Assembly (NCBI GenBank): GCA_030549775.1
Contig: CM060174.1
Coordinates: 49,112,707 to 49,176,706 of the forward strand
Source of the DNA: Tamarix chinensis
Taxonomy: Eukaryota > Streptophyta > Magnoliopsida > Caryophyllales > Tamaricaceae
Direction of reading: 5' to 3'
DNA length: 64,000 bases
Shown here piece by piece: positions 23,590-35,400 of this stretch. Each line of letters begins with the position of its first letter. Position 1 is the first letter of the stretch. A program made the translations under genes and the position numbers. The notes under the pieces are model-generated. The model saw only the letters and a program-made list of their open reading frames with translations. It had not been told where the DNA came from and searched no databases.

Positions 23590-26534
23590 CAACGATAAAA
23601 GATATTCAAAACTAAAGGACGAATGGGATATATGGTTTGTCGAGTTATTATTGATAGTGAATCTTGTACGAATGTAGCCAATGAGTAAATGGTGAAGGAT
23701 TTGGGATTGAAGACTATACCACATCCAAGGCCTTATTCTCTTAACCGGTTAAAAAAGGATAAAGGAGTCAAGGTAACCAAACAAACCCTAATCTCATTTT
23801 TAATTGGTAATTATCATGATGATGTGTTAGTTGATGTTTTACTTATAGATGCATGTGGAATTTTGTTACGTAGACCATGGTAGTATGATATAAATGCTAT
23901 TCATAATGGTATTAATAATGAAAATCTAGTTAAGAAGGATAAAAAAAGTATAAACTTAAACCTTCTAAATGTGATAATTTGAATATAGTCCAAAATAAAA
24001 AGAGCTTATTATTATATGAAAAGGTTATGGTCAAATGCATTAATGAAGAAGGAAGTTTCTTTTCTATGATTATGATGGAATCCATATAAGGGGAGAAAAA
24101 TAATAATAATCCTCAATTAAAAAACCTTATTAATGAGTATCATGGTGTTTATTTTGCTAAATTATCACATAAGAGAGGAATAAAACATGCCATATATTTA
24201 ATACCTAGCGTGTATTTACGTTATAAAACTACATATTGATGTAATCTGGAAGAGGATAATGAATTAGGGAAACAAACACAAGAAATAAGAAGAAAAGGGT
24301 AGGAGAGAAAGAATGAGTATGTATTGTATGCCTACATTACTTGTCTCAAAAAAAGATGGTACGTGGCGCATGTGTATTGACTCAAGAGTTATGAACAATA
24401 TAACTATCAAATATAGATTTCCTATGACAATAATAGATAATATGTCAGATGAGTTATGTGGACCACAAGTATTCTCTAAAATTGATCTAAGGTGAAAATA
24501 TCATCAAATTAGAATAAGAGAAGGGGATGAATAAAAAACTACATTCAAAATAAAACATGATCTTTATGAATGGACTATGATGCCTTTGGTTTATATAATG
24601 CACCTATTTCATTTATGAGGCTAATGATTGAAGTTATTTGCCTTTTTATTTGAATTTTTTTGTGATATACTTAGACAATATACTTATGTAAAGTAGAAAT
24701 GAGCATGATCATCTTATTCATTTAAGGAAGTTATTTGACAAGCTAAGGGAAACTAAACTCTATAAATATGGAGAAATAAGATTTTATACTTTTGAGTATT
24801 GTTTTCCTTAGATATATTATGAGGAGTGAAGGTATTAAAGCGGTCCAAAAAGATTCAAGCTATTAAAGATTGGACAATACCCAAATATATTCATAAGGTG
24901 AGGAGTTTTCATGGTTTGGAAAGTTTTTATAGAAGATTTATTAAGGATTTTTCAAATATTACCATAATAATAACACAAATCATGAATAAAGGCAAATTTA
25001 ATTGTAGTGAGGATAGAACTAAAGCCTTTAAGACTTTGAAAGACAAGCTATGTGATGCACCGATATTTTATTTACCTAACTTTAATAAATTATTTGAAGT
25101 TACATATAACATAAGTGGGCCAAGGATATGAGGTGTACTCTCACAAGAGAAATGGGCCATTGCATTGTTTAGTGAGAAATTAAATCGGGAAAAATTGAAT
25201 TATTTAACATATGATAAATAATTCTCTGCCAATTATTTAACATATGATAAATAATTCTCTGCCATTATAGAATTATGGAAACATGGAGCCATTATTTTAG
25301 ACCTAAGCCATTTGTTTTGCATTCAGACCATAAAAGTTTGACATATTTGCATGGGAAAAAGAAGATTATTCCTAGGAATGCTAATTGGGTTAGTTTCTTA
25401 CAATCATTCTTGCTTTATGTTAGACATTTAAATGGTAAAGAAAATGTCATGGCATATGCTTTATCTAGAAGATCTATGATATTAGTTATGTTAGATGTTA
25501 AATTAATAGGTTTTGAAATGTTAAGGGAATTATATGCTAAAGATAAAGATTTATTTGACATCCGTAATGGATATAAAAAGAATAATAGTTGTGGTGATTA
25601 TGTGCTACAAGATAATTTTCTTTTCAAAATTAATAAGGTGTGTATACCTCATTCTAATGTATGTGATTTACTTGTTATGGAATTACATGAAGGGGATATA
25701 GCTAGCCATTTTGGTGTTCATAAAACCATGAAAATCCTAGACGAAAACATCTACTGGCCATGAATGATAAAATTAGTACAAGCTATTATTAGGAGATATG
25801 CAATTTGTCAAATGAGTAAAAGTTTCTTCCATAAAGGTTTGTATACTCTAAAAAATCTAAATCAACCTTGGGAAAGTATTAGTATGGATTTTATCTTGGG
25901 TTTACCAAGGACACAAAGGTGAAAGGATTCTATTCTAGTGGTAGTAGACAGGCTCTCTAAAATGACACATTTCATGCCTTGTGATAAAACTAATAATGTA
26001 ACATATGTAGCATATTTATATTTCCAAGAGATAGTAAGGTTACATGAAGTTCCCAAAATTATAGTGTCAGATATAGATGTGAAAATTTTAAGTTACTTTT
26101 AGAAGATACTTTGGAATATGTTAGGGTTAAACCTTATTTAGCTATTGATATGTTAACATTAAGAAAAATTTGATATAAGGAATAATGATACCAAAAGAAA
26201 GAATCAAATTCTTTAAAAAACTTGATGAACAAATTAAAAACAACGTAGAAAAATCTAATGCCAAGTACCAAACTCAAGCAAACCAAAATCAAATTCAACA
26301 AGTGTTTTCACTAGGAGATTTAGTTTAGTTACACTTAAGAAAATAAATATTTCCAAACTTAATGTCAAAAGCTAATGGACCATTTAAAATATTAAGAAAA
26401 TTTGGAAATAATGCATATGAACTAGAATTACTTGAACACTATGGAGCAGTTTCTAGGACTTTCAATATTGGTGATTTATCTCCTTACTATAGTGATGCTA
26501 ATTTGTGGATAAATTATTCTTTACAAGAGGAGAA
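23590..26534 (+). pseudogene. Pol of the + gypsy element (PR-RT-RH-IN)
   Basis: Protease: 'VIIDSESCTNVANE' (the active-site DSG is now DSE) and 'DVLLIDACGILLRRPW' at 23645-23880. RT: 'PTLLVSKKDGTWRMCIDSRV' and 'FSKIDLR' at 24328-24495, then an altered catalytic box YLDN near 24670. RNase H: 'HSDHKSLTYLHGKKK' and 'NGKENVMAYALSRR' at 25319-25470. Integrase: zinc site 'LHEGDIASHFGVHKTMK' with 'CQMSK', then 'MDFILGLPRT' and '[15 protein letters not shown]', up to about 26100, where the region with the third catalytic residue is lost. The C-terminus 'ANGPFKILRKFGNNAYELEL' and 'DLSPYYSDANL' runs to the LTR. Many stops and frameshifts are present. No chromodomain was recognised. Confidence 0.8.
25198..25263 (+). 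repeat. Exact 33-bp tandem duplication in RNase H
   Basis: Two identical 33-bp copies (25198-25230 and 25231-25263) begin aattatttaacatatg and end attctctgcc. The unit is 11 codons, so the frame is kept. It includes the stop codon already present in each copy, so it is likely a post-death replication slip. Confidence 0.95.
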
Positions 26535-27313
26535 TGATTTTAGATAATCTCAATCTCAATGTTAATCTTACTCTTCTAAGGATGAAGAATAAGAATTATC
26601 ATGCTTAGAGATGGCACCAATTTTTCTTGAAGATTCTAATACTTCTAATTCTTTTTTAAATAACTCTTATAGGTATTATATATGTTGACATGGAGAAAAA
26701 ATATTAAATATCTTTAATGTACAAGACAATAGCTTTACAAGGAATACAAAGTTGCATGGACAACAAGGCTACAAGATACAAAGCTTGATTACATATGTTA
26801 ATTCAATGTTTTACATATTTAGAGTTTTGTGTAGCTTTGTTATTTTATTGTGTACTTTTTAATGTTTGTAAATTGTCATTATAAATAATATATATATATT
26901 AGTACCATGCATGATTTTAGCTTTTATTTATATGGTTGGTTATGTGGTATTATTAATGAAAGGTGAACAAGGGTCTGTATGTCTGTGTGTGTTCTTAGGG
27001 CATTGTATAATGAAAACATAATGAATTACATGAAATGAAGATTAAAAATCCATAAAAGAGAGAGCATTTTGAATCTCTTCTTCTTCTCTTCTTCTTCTTC
27101 AAGTGGGAGTCTTGAGGAGTTGTATATTATTCTCTAAAGAAATAGGAGCTTTCTCTATTGAAGAGACTTGATCTTGGATTAGATCAATGCCATCCTACTG
27201 AAGACATTGAGTGCAACAAAAATTTCAACTATTTTGGTGAATTCTTTTGAAACTTGTAATCCTAAATAAAGTCCTGCATTATAGAATATTATTATTTTAT
27301 GAACATCCACATC
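26535..27313 (+). repeat. 3' LTR of the + gypsy element
   Basis: It starts TGATTTTAGATAATCTC right after a purine-rich tract and ends AACATCCACATCA. It pairs with 20665-21473. The Pol frame can be followed into it through three stops to 'MAPIFLEDSNTSN'. Confidence 0.8.
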
Positions 27314-27481
27314 ACTTCTTCTTATAAATATGTCACATACTTGCAAGAATAACTTAAATTAAGCTCATTGAGGTTATTCACATTATTAATATCATTTTTA
27401 AAGATATATAATGTGATTGGTTCCAAAATCAAGTATGCTCAATCTTTATAATCTTGATGATCAATGGATGTTCCTACATCA
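27314..27481 (-). mobile_element. Gypsy LTR copy 1, last segment
   Basis: It resumes 'cttcttataaatatgtcacatacttgcaag' and ends 'gttcctacatca', the same LTR edge as at 32256 and 33308. On the minus strand it reads 'AYLILEPITLYIFKNDINNV', the LTR-encoded Pol extension, with one stop. Confidence 0.75.
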
Positions 27482-30400
27482 TTCTGCCTAGATTGAAAAG
27501 AATTTTTCCTCAAATTGACATCACTAAATTAAGGAGACAAATCACCAACAATAATTGTCCTCAATAAACCACCATATGATTCAAGAAGTTAAAGTTCATA
27601 ATCATTTACTATAATTTTCTAAGGATTTTAAATGGTCCATATGCTCTTAACATTAGTTTAAGTTTTATTAGATAAGGAAATATTTCTTTTTTTGAATGTG
27701 ACCTAGCTAAATCAACAAGAGAAAATACATGTTGAATGCGATGTTGATTAGATTTTTTTTGTTGGTACCTTTGATTGGCTTGTTCTATTTTCCTCTTGAT
27801 TTGTTGATGAAGCTTTTTGATGAACTCCACTCATTCCTTGGCCTCATAGCTTTTAAGTCCACCTTTCCTTAAGGATATCATATTAGCTGATATGTAAGGA
27901 TTCACTCCATATACAATCTTAAATGGAATCGAACATTTAGTACACGAAGGACTTTTATTATATGCAAACTCTACATGAGCTAACTTAATATCCCAATCTT
28001 TAGTACTTTTGCTTACCAATCCTCTTAACAAAGTGCCAAGAGTACTATTTTTAACTTTAGTTTTTCCATAGGTTTATGGATTATGTGAATTGTTATATAA
28101 CAATATGGTGCCTAACCTACGGCATACTGTCTTCCAAAAGTAACTGAAAAAATTTAAATCCCTATCTAAAACAATAATTTTAGGCATACCATGTAGTTTC
28201 ACAATTTTTTTGAAATAGAAATGAGCAACATGTGTAGCATCATTAGTTTTATTACATGGAATAAAATGAGCAGTTTTAGAAAATTTATCTACCATGACCA
28301 TAATAGAGTCGTTATCTTGTTGTGTTCTAGGCAACCCTAATTTAAATTCCATAATAAATCCTTCCAATGGTTGATAGGTATAAGTAATAGTGTATAAAAA
28401 CCTTTGTGAAAGAAACTTTTACTCTTTTTACAAGTAACACATCATTTTACTATAATTTGTACACCCTTTATCATATGTAGTTAAGAGAATTTCTCTTGTA
28501 ATATCTCTAATGTTTTCTAAGTATTAAAATGACCTACTATAGCTCCTTCATATACCTCATTTATAAGCAAATCCCTTATACTTGAACTCAGTACAAAAAT
28601 TCTCATAAGTTTAAATAAGAATCCATCTTATATTGTATAATTGCCATGGTTTCCATTTTATTTACATGCCTAATATTCCTCAAGAAACTAATCATCATTA
28701 GGATACATCTCTTTTATCATTTCAAAACCTAGTAATTTAGCGTCTAACATGACAAGTAATGTAGATCTTTGAGATAGGGCATCGGCTACTACATTTTCTT
28801 TTCCATCCAAATGTTTGATAGATAACATAAATTATTGTAAAAAGTTTACCCACTTTTCATGTTTAGGACTTATTTTCTTTTAACCATTTAAATATTTCAG
28901 AATTTCATGATCAAAATGTAATACAAAGGTTTTAGATTTCAAATAATAATTCCATGTCTCTAAATTACATATAATGATAAATAATTCATCGTCATATGTA
29001 GAATAGTTCAATTTAGTACTGTTTAACTTTTCACTAAAGTATACAATATGTTTTTCTTTTTTTTTTCTTGTGAAAGAGATCTTCTTATTCCTACCCCACT
29101 AGCATCACAATTTACCTCAATGTGTAGGTCAAAATTAGGAATAGATAATACAGGGGAATTGCACAATTTATTCTAGAGATCATCAAAGGCTTTAATATCT
29201 TCATTTTCCTAAATAAATTCTTCTTTTTTTTATGAGTTGAATAATAGATGCAGCTATAGTATAGAAGTCTATAATAAATCTCCTATAAAAACTAGTTAAC
29301 CCATAAAAACTTCTCACTTGATGGATATCCATAGGAATTAGCTACTCTTGAATATCTTGTATCTTTATAGGATAAACTTTCATACCCTTGCCACTAATAA
29401 TATAACCTAGAAAAACTCTACTTTGAAGCATAAATTCACATTTTTCCAATTTTCCGTATAGTTTAGTTTCCTTTAGTTTATCAAATATTTTCCTTAAATG
29501 CACAAGATAATCATGTTCATTTTTAATATATATATATAAGTATGTCTTCTAAATAAACTACAATGAAGTTACCTAGGAAAGGACAAAGAGTTTCATTCAT
29601 TAGTCTCATGAAATAAATAGGTGCATTACACAACCCATTCATAGAGACCATATTTATTTTTAAAGGCTATTTGCCATTCATTTTCTTCTCTAATCCTCAT
29701 TAGATAGTAACCACTTCTTATGTCAATTTTAGAGAACACGCGTGCATAAAAAAGTTCTTCAAGCATGTGGTCAAGTTTAGGCATACAAAAATGATTCTTG
29801 ATAATTATATTATTTATGACTCTATAATCTAGGCATATACTCCAAGTACCACCCTTCTTCCTAACTAATAAGGTAGGTACACATGAAGGACTCATACTTT
29901 CTCTCATATAAACTTTATCTACTAGTTCTTTTATTTGTCTTTGTAATTCCTTGGCTTCCTTGAGATTAGATCTATATGTAGGTCAATTTAGTAAAGGTAT
30001 TATAGGAATTAAATCTATATCATATGCTTTATACCTCGAATAAGTGGTAGTCTAGTAGGTAAGTCATCCGAAAACATATCATTATATTCATCAAGCAAAC
30101 TAGTAAGGTTCAAGTTCTTAGAATTTTCTCTCCAAACTAATATTCTTTCACTACTGAGGCATAACAAACACCCTCTACCTCAATGCATTTAATTATTTCA
30201 TTTTCATGTATGAAAAAACCCTTTTTAGTATTGAGTGGTTGTACATAATCACATTAAGATGGTTTCAACTTATATTTATTTTTATCATTAAGCACAATAT
30301 ATTCATTAGTCACACCATTATGAGTTGCATTTTTATCATATTGCCACGGTTTTCCTAGTAAAATACCACAATTACCCATACGCAAAACATGAAAAAAATA

Positions 30401-30720
30401 CCTCATCATGGTAATCACTAATGCAAAAAGTAATTAGGATTTGTTAATTTACCTTAGTTCCTTTGTCCATATTAATCCATTGTAGTGAATATGGTTTAGG
30501 ATGTTTAGTAGCCACTAGCCCTATTTTTTTGGACTATTATTCCATTAACAACACTAGTACATGAAACACTATCTACTATGACCCTAGAAACCTTATTTCC
30601 AATTCTACACTTAGTTTTATAAATCTTATCCCTTTGTGTAGATTTATCATTAAGTTCTATTTTTAATGCCCTTTGAATTACAATAAAAAATGATTTCCAT
30701 ATTACTTATACATACTCAAG
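27482..30720 (-). pseudogene. Pol of the minus-strand gypsy element
   Basis: Read from right to left. Protease text 'VDSVSCTSVVNG' lies near 30555. RT 'VPTLLVRKKGGTWSICLDYR' and 'VFSKIDIRSGYYLMRIREEN' lie at 29626-29907. RNase H text 'ENVVADALSQRSTLLVMLD' is near 28750-28800. Integrase '[14 protein letters not shown]' and '[15 protein letters not shown]' lie at 28074-28367, then 'HVEFAYNKSPSCTKCSIPF' at 27831-28031. The C-terminal region 'KKLHQQIKRKIEQANQRYQQ' and 'AYGPFKILRKL' lies at 27609-27830. The final part, 'DLSP' and 'NSFQSRQNDVG', runs directly across the LTR edge at 27481. Stops and frameshifts separate the domains. It is related to the + element next to it, but inverted. Confidence 0.8.
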
Positions 30721-31551
30721 ACATCATCATTAGATTTTGTCTCTAGGACATGGTCATCAATACATGGTTTCATGTCCTCAATTTCACTTAAGGTCAAGAC
30801 CCTTGGGTTAGAAAATTCTCTAGCAAAAAGATAGTATATCTTACATTTGAAACATTTCTTATTGGGCATTTCAGTTCATTTATTTTTACCTTTTTCATCT
30901 CTATTAGGGTTATTCTTTCTATCATTAGGTGAATAGATATGTGTCCTTAGTTTTGATGTAGATACAATCGAATAAGTTTTGGTGTACGAAGAAGTTGAAG
31001 CACTAGTCTTATTATGGGCTTTTGTGGGCTTATCTTTGTTAAATCATGAAGAGAATCATAGGAAAACATTTCAACTTGATCTCTATTAAGTGATTAAGGC
31101 CACTAAAGTATATAATACACTTTTTTCCTTTATTTCTTGCATATCACATAAGAGTGATAGTCTTTCAAATTCCTTATTGTACTCATCTACACTAAGAAGT
31201 CCTTTCCTAAGAGTAGTATATTTGATAAACATCTCTTTCTCATACTCCTTAGTGACAATTAAATGAGTTTCTTTTTTGAATCAAGTCAATCAAGACTTAA
31301 GTAATAATGTTAAAATCTAGGAGATTTTGTTTGAACCAAATATGAGAGAGGGAAGAGATCACCAAGGGAGAAAGATGATGGATACTCACTAGTAGAGATC
31401 ATGAGTCACTTGAGAGGATTAAAGATTCAAATAAAACTTGAATTTAGGCTAATATATGTTGAAGAATATTGGTTGGGAAGATCAAAACAAGGAATGACAC
31501 AAATATTCTAATGGGATTGAAGATTTATATGAATGGAGAAATAGGAAGAAT
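30721..31551 (-). pseudogene. Gag and leader of the minus-strand gypsy element
   Basis: The minus strand reads a zinc-knuckle remnant 'KKCFKCKIYYLFAREFSNPR' near 30800-30860 followed by 'VLTLSEIEDM', the counterpart of 'IFSIQEIEA' in the + element. In the knuckle the His is lost and the last Cys reads Phe. Upstream, 31050-31280 gives 'EYEKEMFIKYTTLRKGL' and 'RLSLLCDMQEI', which fit the Gag C-terminal half. The rest (31290-31551) is leader-like and without a clear ORF. Confidence 0.6.
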
Positions 31552-32256
31552 TGACGTTTTCTTTTTGAGAAGAAGGAATGAAGATATTCAAGTGATAATT
31601 GATACAGAACTCAAAAATAATTTAATCTTTGAATATCACCCTATCTAAAATTACTAGAAGTATTCTTTTTTAGGATTATTTAGTCACAAGGAGAGAATTA
31701 ACCAAGTATATTGCTTGTATTAGATTTCAAACACTCAACCACATGTTACAAGATTTTCGACACCCATGCCTTATATAGGAGGTCTTACATTACTAATTAG
31801 CACACTAATTTAACCATATGACACATACATGACTAGTATATAAAATATATTAACATTGTAATTATACCCCATATAATACATGAATCAATAAGGACTATTA
31901 CAAATGAAGTAAGCTAATTAGTACATGAAAACACTAACAAGAACTGTAATAGAAATAATGATGTTGATTTGAAATGTTAACTGGGCCTATTAACTTGCAG
32001 GGTTGACTTTCATGCACAATAGCTCCCTTTGTAATATCTTGTAACACATGAAATATTATGTATCTTGACATCTTAAATGGATTGATCATATTCCTAGAAA
32101 TATGTTACATACCTACAATAATAACTTAAAGGAAACTCATTAAGGTTAATCATATTATTATTATTATGATTATCAAAGACATATAATGTGATTGGTTCCA
32201 TAATCAAGTATGCCAAATCATTATTATCTTGAGGATCTATGGATGCTCCTGAATCA
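31552..32256 (-). mobile_element. Gypsy LTR copy 2
   Basis: On + it starts TGACGTTTTC and ends CTCCTGAATCA, 705 bp. In element orientation it is the 5' LTR of the minus-strand gypsy. On the minus strand its first 160 bases read the Pol-extension peptide without stops: 'GASIDPQDNNDLAYLIMEPI', then 'NEFPLSYYCRYVTYF'. A minus TATA box is at 31771-31779. Confidence 0.75.
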
Positions 32257-32520
32257 AGGATGGAAGGTTCGAAGGTTTACATTTAGTATTTGAATGTTTT
32301 GGGTTGAAAATAGGTAACCTTCAAACTTTATTTTTAAGATTTGAAGGGAGGGGTGAAGATGTAATGGAGTTTAGTTGAATATAGGATGTAATGGGTCAAT
32401 CTAACTTAGCACTTGAAGTTGAAGATCACCGTGCATACAGGGATGTGCAAGGGATATGCTGGAAGAGAAAACGTTTGTATAGAAGTAGAAGAAGGAACAA
32501 TTGGCAACTCAAATTTGGTG

Positions 32521-32618
32521 GGAAGCTAGCCTAGCTTTGATACCAAAATAAAAAGAATCTTCTTGTGGTATTAAAGATTCAAATGAATGGGAAGGTAGCC
32601 TAGGTTTGATAACAAATT
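32521..32618 (-). other. Duplicated tRNA-Met primer-binding site
   Basis: The minus strand reads TTTGGTATCAAAGCTAG at about 32531-32547 and TTTGTTATCAAACCTAG at about 32601-32618, next to the edge of LTR copy 3. Both match the plant tRNA-Met(i) site TGGTATCAGAGC with few changes. The 70-bp unit ('ggaagctagcctagctttga' / 'ggaaggtagcctaggtttga') is duplicated in tandem. In LTR copies 1 and 2 this stretch is shortened. Confidence 0.65.
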
Positions 32619-32619
32619 T

Positions 32620-33308
32620 GTCTCTTATAGAAGAAGGAGGAAAGAAGATATTCAAGCAAGAACTAATATAGAAGTCAACAAGAAATTTAATCTTTGAATT
32701 TCACCCTATCTAATATTACTCCATATGTTCTTAGTTAGGATTTTTCAATCAAAAAGAGAGTAATAGCCAAGTTTAATACTTGCATTATATTTTAAATGAT
32801 TTAACCCTATATTATAAGTGTCGATACCCATGCTTATATAGAAAGTCTTACATTGCTAACTATTATACTAATATAGCCACATGATGCACATACGACTAAC
32901 TAGCACATAAACTAGTGTTAAGAATGTAGCTATACCCTATATAAGAAATAAATTAACAAAGAATATAAAAAAATAAAGCCAATTAGTATGTGAAAACAAC
33001 TAACAAGAAACCTAATCAAAATAATGACATTGACCAGAATGTTGACTAGGTGTGGAGTTGACTTTCATGTTTAATATATCCCTTTATAATAGCTTATGAC
33101 ACATGTAATCTTATGTATATTGACATATTAAGTGTCTTGATCTTCTAACTGCACATATGCTACATTCCTAGAAGAATGAGTTAAAGTAAACTCATTTAGG
33201 TGAATTACATTATTAGTATCATTATCAAAGAAATATAATGTTACTGCTTCCATAATTAAGTATGCCAAATCTTTATCATCTTGAGTATCTATGGATGCTC
33301 CTACATCA
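32620..33308 (-). mobile_element. Gypsy LTR copy 3
   Basis: On + it runs from TGTCTCTTATAG to CTCCTACATCA, 689 bp. A leader with primer sites on its left shows that it is a 5' LTR in minus orientation. Together with copies 1 and 2 it makes an LTR-leader-LTR-internal-LTR array, as expected after unequal recombination or tandem insertion. The ORF at 33128-33340 is the LTR-encoded peptide ('DKDLAYLIMEAVTLYFFDND'). The ATG at 33340 lies outside the LTR and is probably fortuitous. Confidence 0.75.
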
Positions 33309-33329
33309 ATGTTTTTGATATGTTTTGGA

Positions 33330-34035
33330 AAAATAAACATTAATATTTATATAATTTTAACTTTAAAAATAATTTGTGCATATATTTCACCATTTCTATA
33401 TTCATTTTTCACTACCCTAATTCTACTATATCTTTCGCTACTAACTGTACATATGTTTTACCAGTATCTAAGTATTTTTTTCACTATTAAATATATATAT
33501 ATATATATATTTTTATTTTTCTAAAAATTTTCAACATTTATCTAAATGTTGTGTGTATCTTTTACCATACTTATACATATATTTCATCACGCATCTAAGT
33601 ATATTTTGCTACCATTAAACATTTTTTTCTCCATTATTTTTTTTAAAAAATCAACATTAATCTAAGTACTTTGTGTATCCTTTTGCCAAACATATACATA
33701 TTTTTTTTATCATGCATCTGCGTATTTTTACTATTGTTACACATATTTTTTACCATTATATTTTTTTAAAAATAAACATTTATCTAAGCATATTACTCAT
33801 ATTATGTGTATTACTACAACTATACATATATTTCTCCAAGCATCTAATTATCTTTTACTATTGTTAAACATAATTTTAACCACTATTTTTCTAAAAATTT
33901 TTAACATTGTTCTAATTATATATCATCAATCATGTGAATATCTTTCACCACAACTACTCATGTATTTCACCACACATTGAAGTATCTTTCACTATTGTCA
34001 AAGATACTTTTTACCACTATTTTTTTTAAATCATC
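33330..34035. repeat. AT-rich tandem repeat, unit about 117-127 bp
   Basis: At least five imperfect units are marked by 'aacattNNtctaa' (33533, 33650, 33775, 33902) and by 'tacatatatttcacc' and 'catctaagtatctttcacta'. Spacing is 117, 125 and 127 bp. Unit ends hold T-rich 'accactattttt'. There is no coding potential, and the ORFs at 33291-33867 are reads of it. Confidence 0.8.
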
Positions 34036-34396
34036 TTTGATCCTAAATGATGCGGGAGAAAATGATTGAGGCATAGAATTTATTATTTTGGAGTCTAATT
34101 TCGTTTATATAGAGAGGATACCCTATGAATTTTAAGACAAAGAGATGACTATATTGCTAGTTATGGACGAAACTTATAAAATGAGTCACTAGTAAGAGAG
34201 ACATGTGCATGGCATGTATGGGGTTCATGAGAATAATTTTTTAGACTTAATGGCATGTGTCTAGCTTTATTTAGTGTGTTATTATTTTTTTAATTATTTG
34301 TATTATGATTGGCTAGAGCATAAAGTATTTTTTTAAAGAAGATTCTATCTTATGGGGTTTATCTTATAATATGTGCTTGGAGTGGGGAAGATGACA

Positions 34397-34735
34397 TTAC
34401 ATAGGGTATAACAGTTCATATTATAAAAACTATAAAATAACTGTTATCAAAATCCAATCTAATAACAGTTATTTTATAGTTTTTATAACGGTTTTCAACC
34501 ATTATTGAACTGCCCGTTATTAAATCGTTAATAACAGTTCATAACCGTAATAAAAAATATACAAAAACCCACAAATATGTGCATAGACTTCATATTTAAT
34601 AATGGTTTTCAAGTAAAAATCATTGTTAAAAACAAGGTTTCAATAACGGTTTTCAAGTAAAAACTGTTGTGGAAAACCATGTTTTAATAATGATTATTAC
34701 AAAAACCATTATTAAAATATGATCGAATTAGGGTT
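34397..34735 (+). repeat. CACTA-type subterminal repeats, probable left end
   Basis: Both orientations of 'aataacggttttcaa' and 'aaaaccattattaaa' recur about ten times. They match the subterminal repeats beside the CACTA right end at 54420-54690. The text 'cattacatagggtataaca' at 34397 could be a decayed form of the terminus CACTACTACGAAAATAGG. It also contains a perfect inverted repeat: 'aaaactataaaataactgtt' (34425) pairs with the text at about 34458-34480. If it is the other end of the same element, the CACTA spans about 20 kb with later insertions. Confidence 0.5.
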
Positions 34736-34799
34736 TCAGTTATTGATTATGTATTTATTAAACACTAATACGTATTAAATGAGGATAAATTTGAGATTA

Positions 34800-35400
34800 A
34801 ATGCATAATTGTGTTATCATTTAAAGCATGCAAGACTATGGCATACATGGGATGACACTACAACAAGATATGGTGATGATTATCATTAGTTACCTTAAAC
34901 TTGTTGTAAACCCTAAGTGTATTTTATGTAAGTTAGGGTTTGATGTAATTTCATGTATGTATCATAGTTGATTGTGTGGCTTTTTAATGTTAGTCATTAT
35001 TATACATTAGATGATGATAATGTGATTAAGATTAGGCATTATATGGGCTTAATTAAAGTGAATTAAATGGGCTTGAATTAAGGGGAATAACCGGCTAGTT
35101 AAGCCTTGATTGTGCCGGCTAATCTCCCTCCCTATATATACCTCTTGTACACGCATAAGATAAGAAAAAAGATCATTTGAATAAAATTTCCAAGTTAAGA
35201 ACTTGTTTTTCTCTCCTTTAGAGTAGTAGATATCTAGGACGTGACGGGCATTCCTTTGCATTTTTTTGTTCGAAATTGAATGCAACTTCAACATCCAAAC
35301 TCAACACAATCATCCAACCTACAACTTTAATCGAGTTTAATTCCCCTAAACCGACTTGATTCTTGCAATCTCAGTCCACCAACGCAACTATCCATTGGTA
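34800..35400 (+). mobile_element. Gypsy LTR, plus orientation, 5' edge uncertain
   Basis: 'catacatgggatgacactac', 'ttgttgtaaaccctaagtgt', 'attttatgtaagttagggt' and 'atttcatgtatgtatc' follow in order. The same words occur reversed at 37060-37260, so the two LTRs are inverted relative to each other. A TATA box (CCTATATATACC) is at 35131-35142 with a leader after it. No coding region follows, so this is a remnant. Confidence 0.65.

Larger units (their letters stand above)
20665..27313 (+). mobile_element. Ty3/gypsy element with both LTRs, decayed
   Basis: Direct LTRs lie at 20665-21473 and 26535-27313, both ending 'tccacatca'. The element is inserted in gypsy LTR copy 1, with CTTCA before and CTTCT after as a probable target duplication. 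Domain order is Gag, zinc knuckle, protease, RT, RNase H, integrase, as in Ty3/gypsy. Many stop codons, frameshifts and a deletion in the integrase show it is dead. A purine-rich tract (caagaggagaa) abuts the 3' LTR. I did not find a clear tRNA-Met primer site after the 5' LTR. Confidence 0.85.

Noticed and set aside
33291..33867. AT-rich ORFs of 64 and 77 codons
   Set aside because: They read the 117-127 bp AT-rich tandem repeat.
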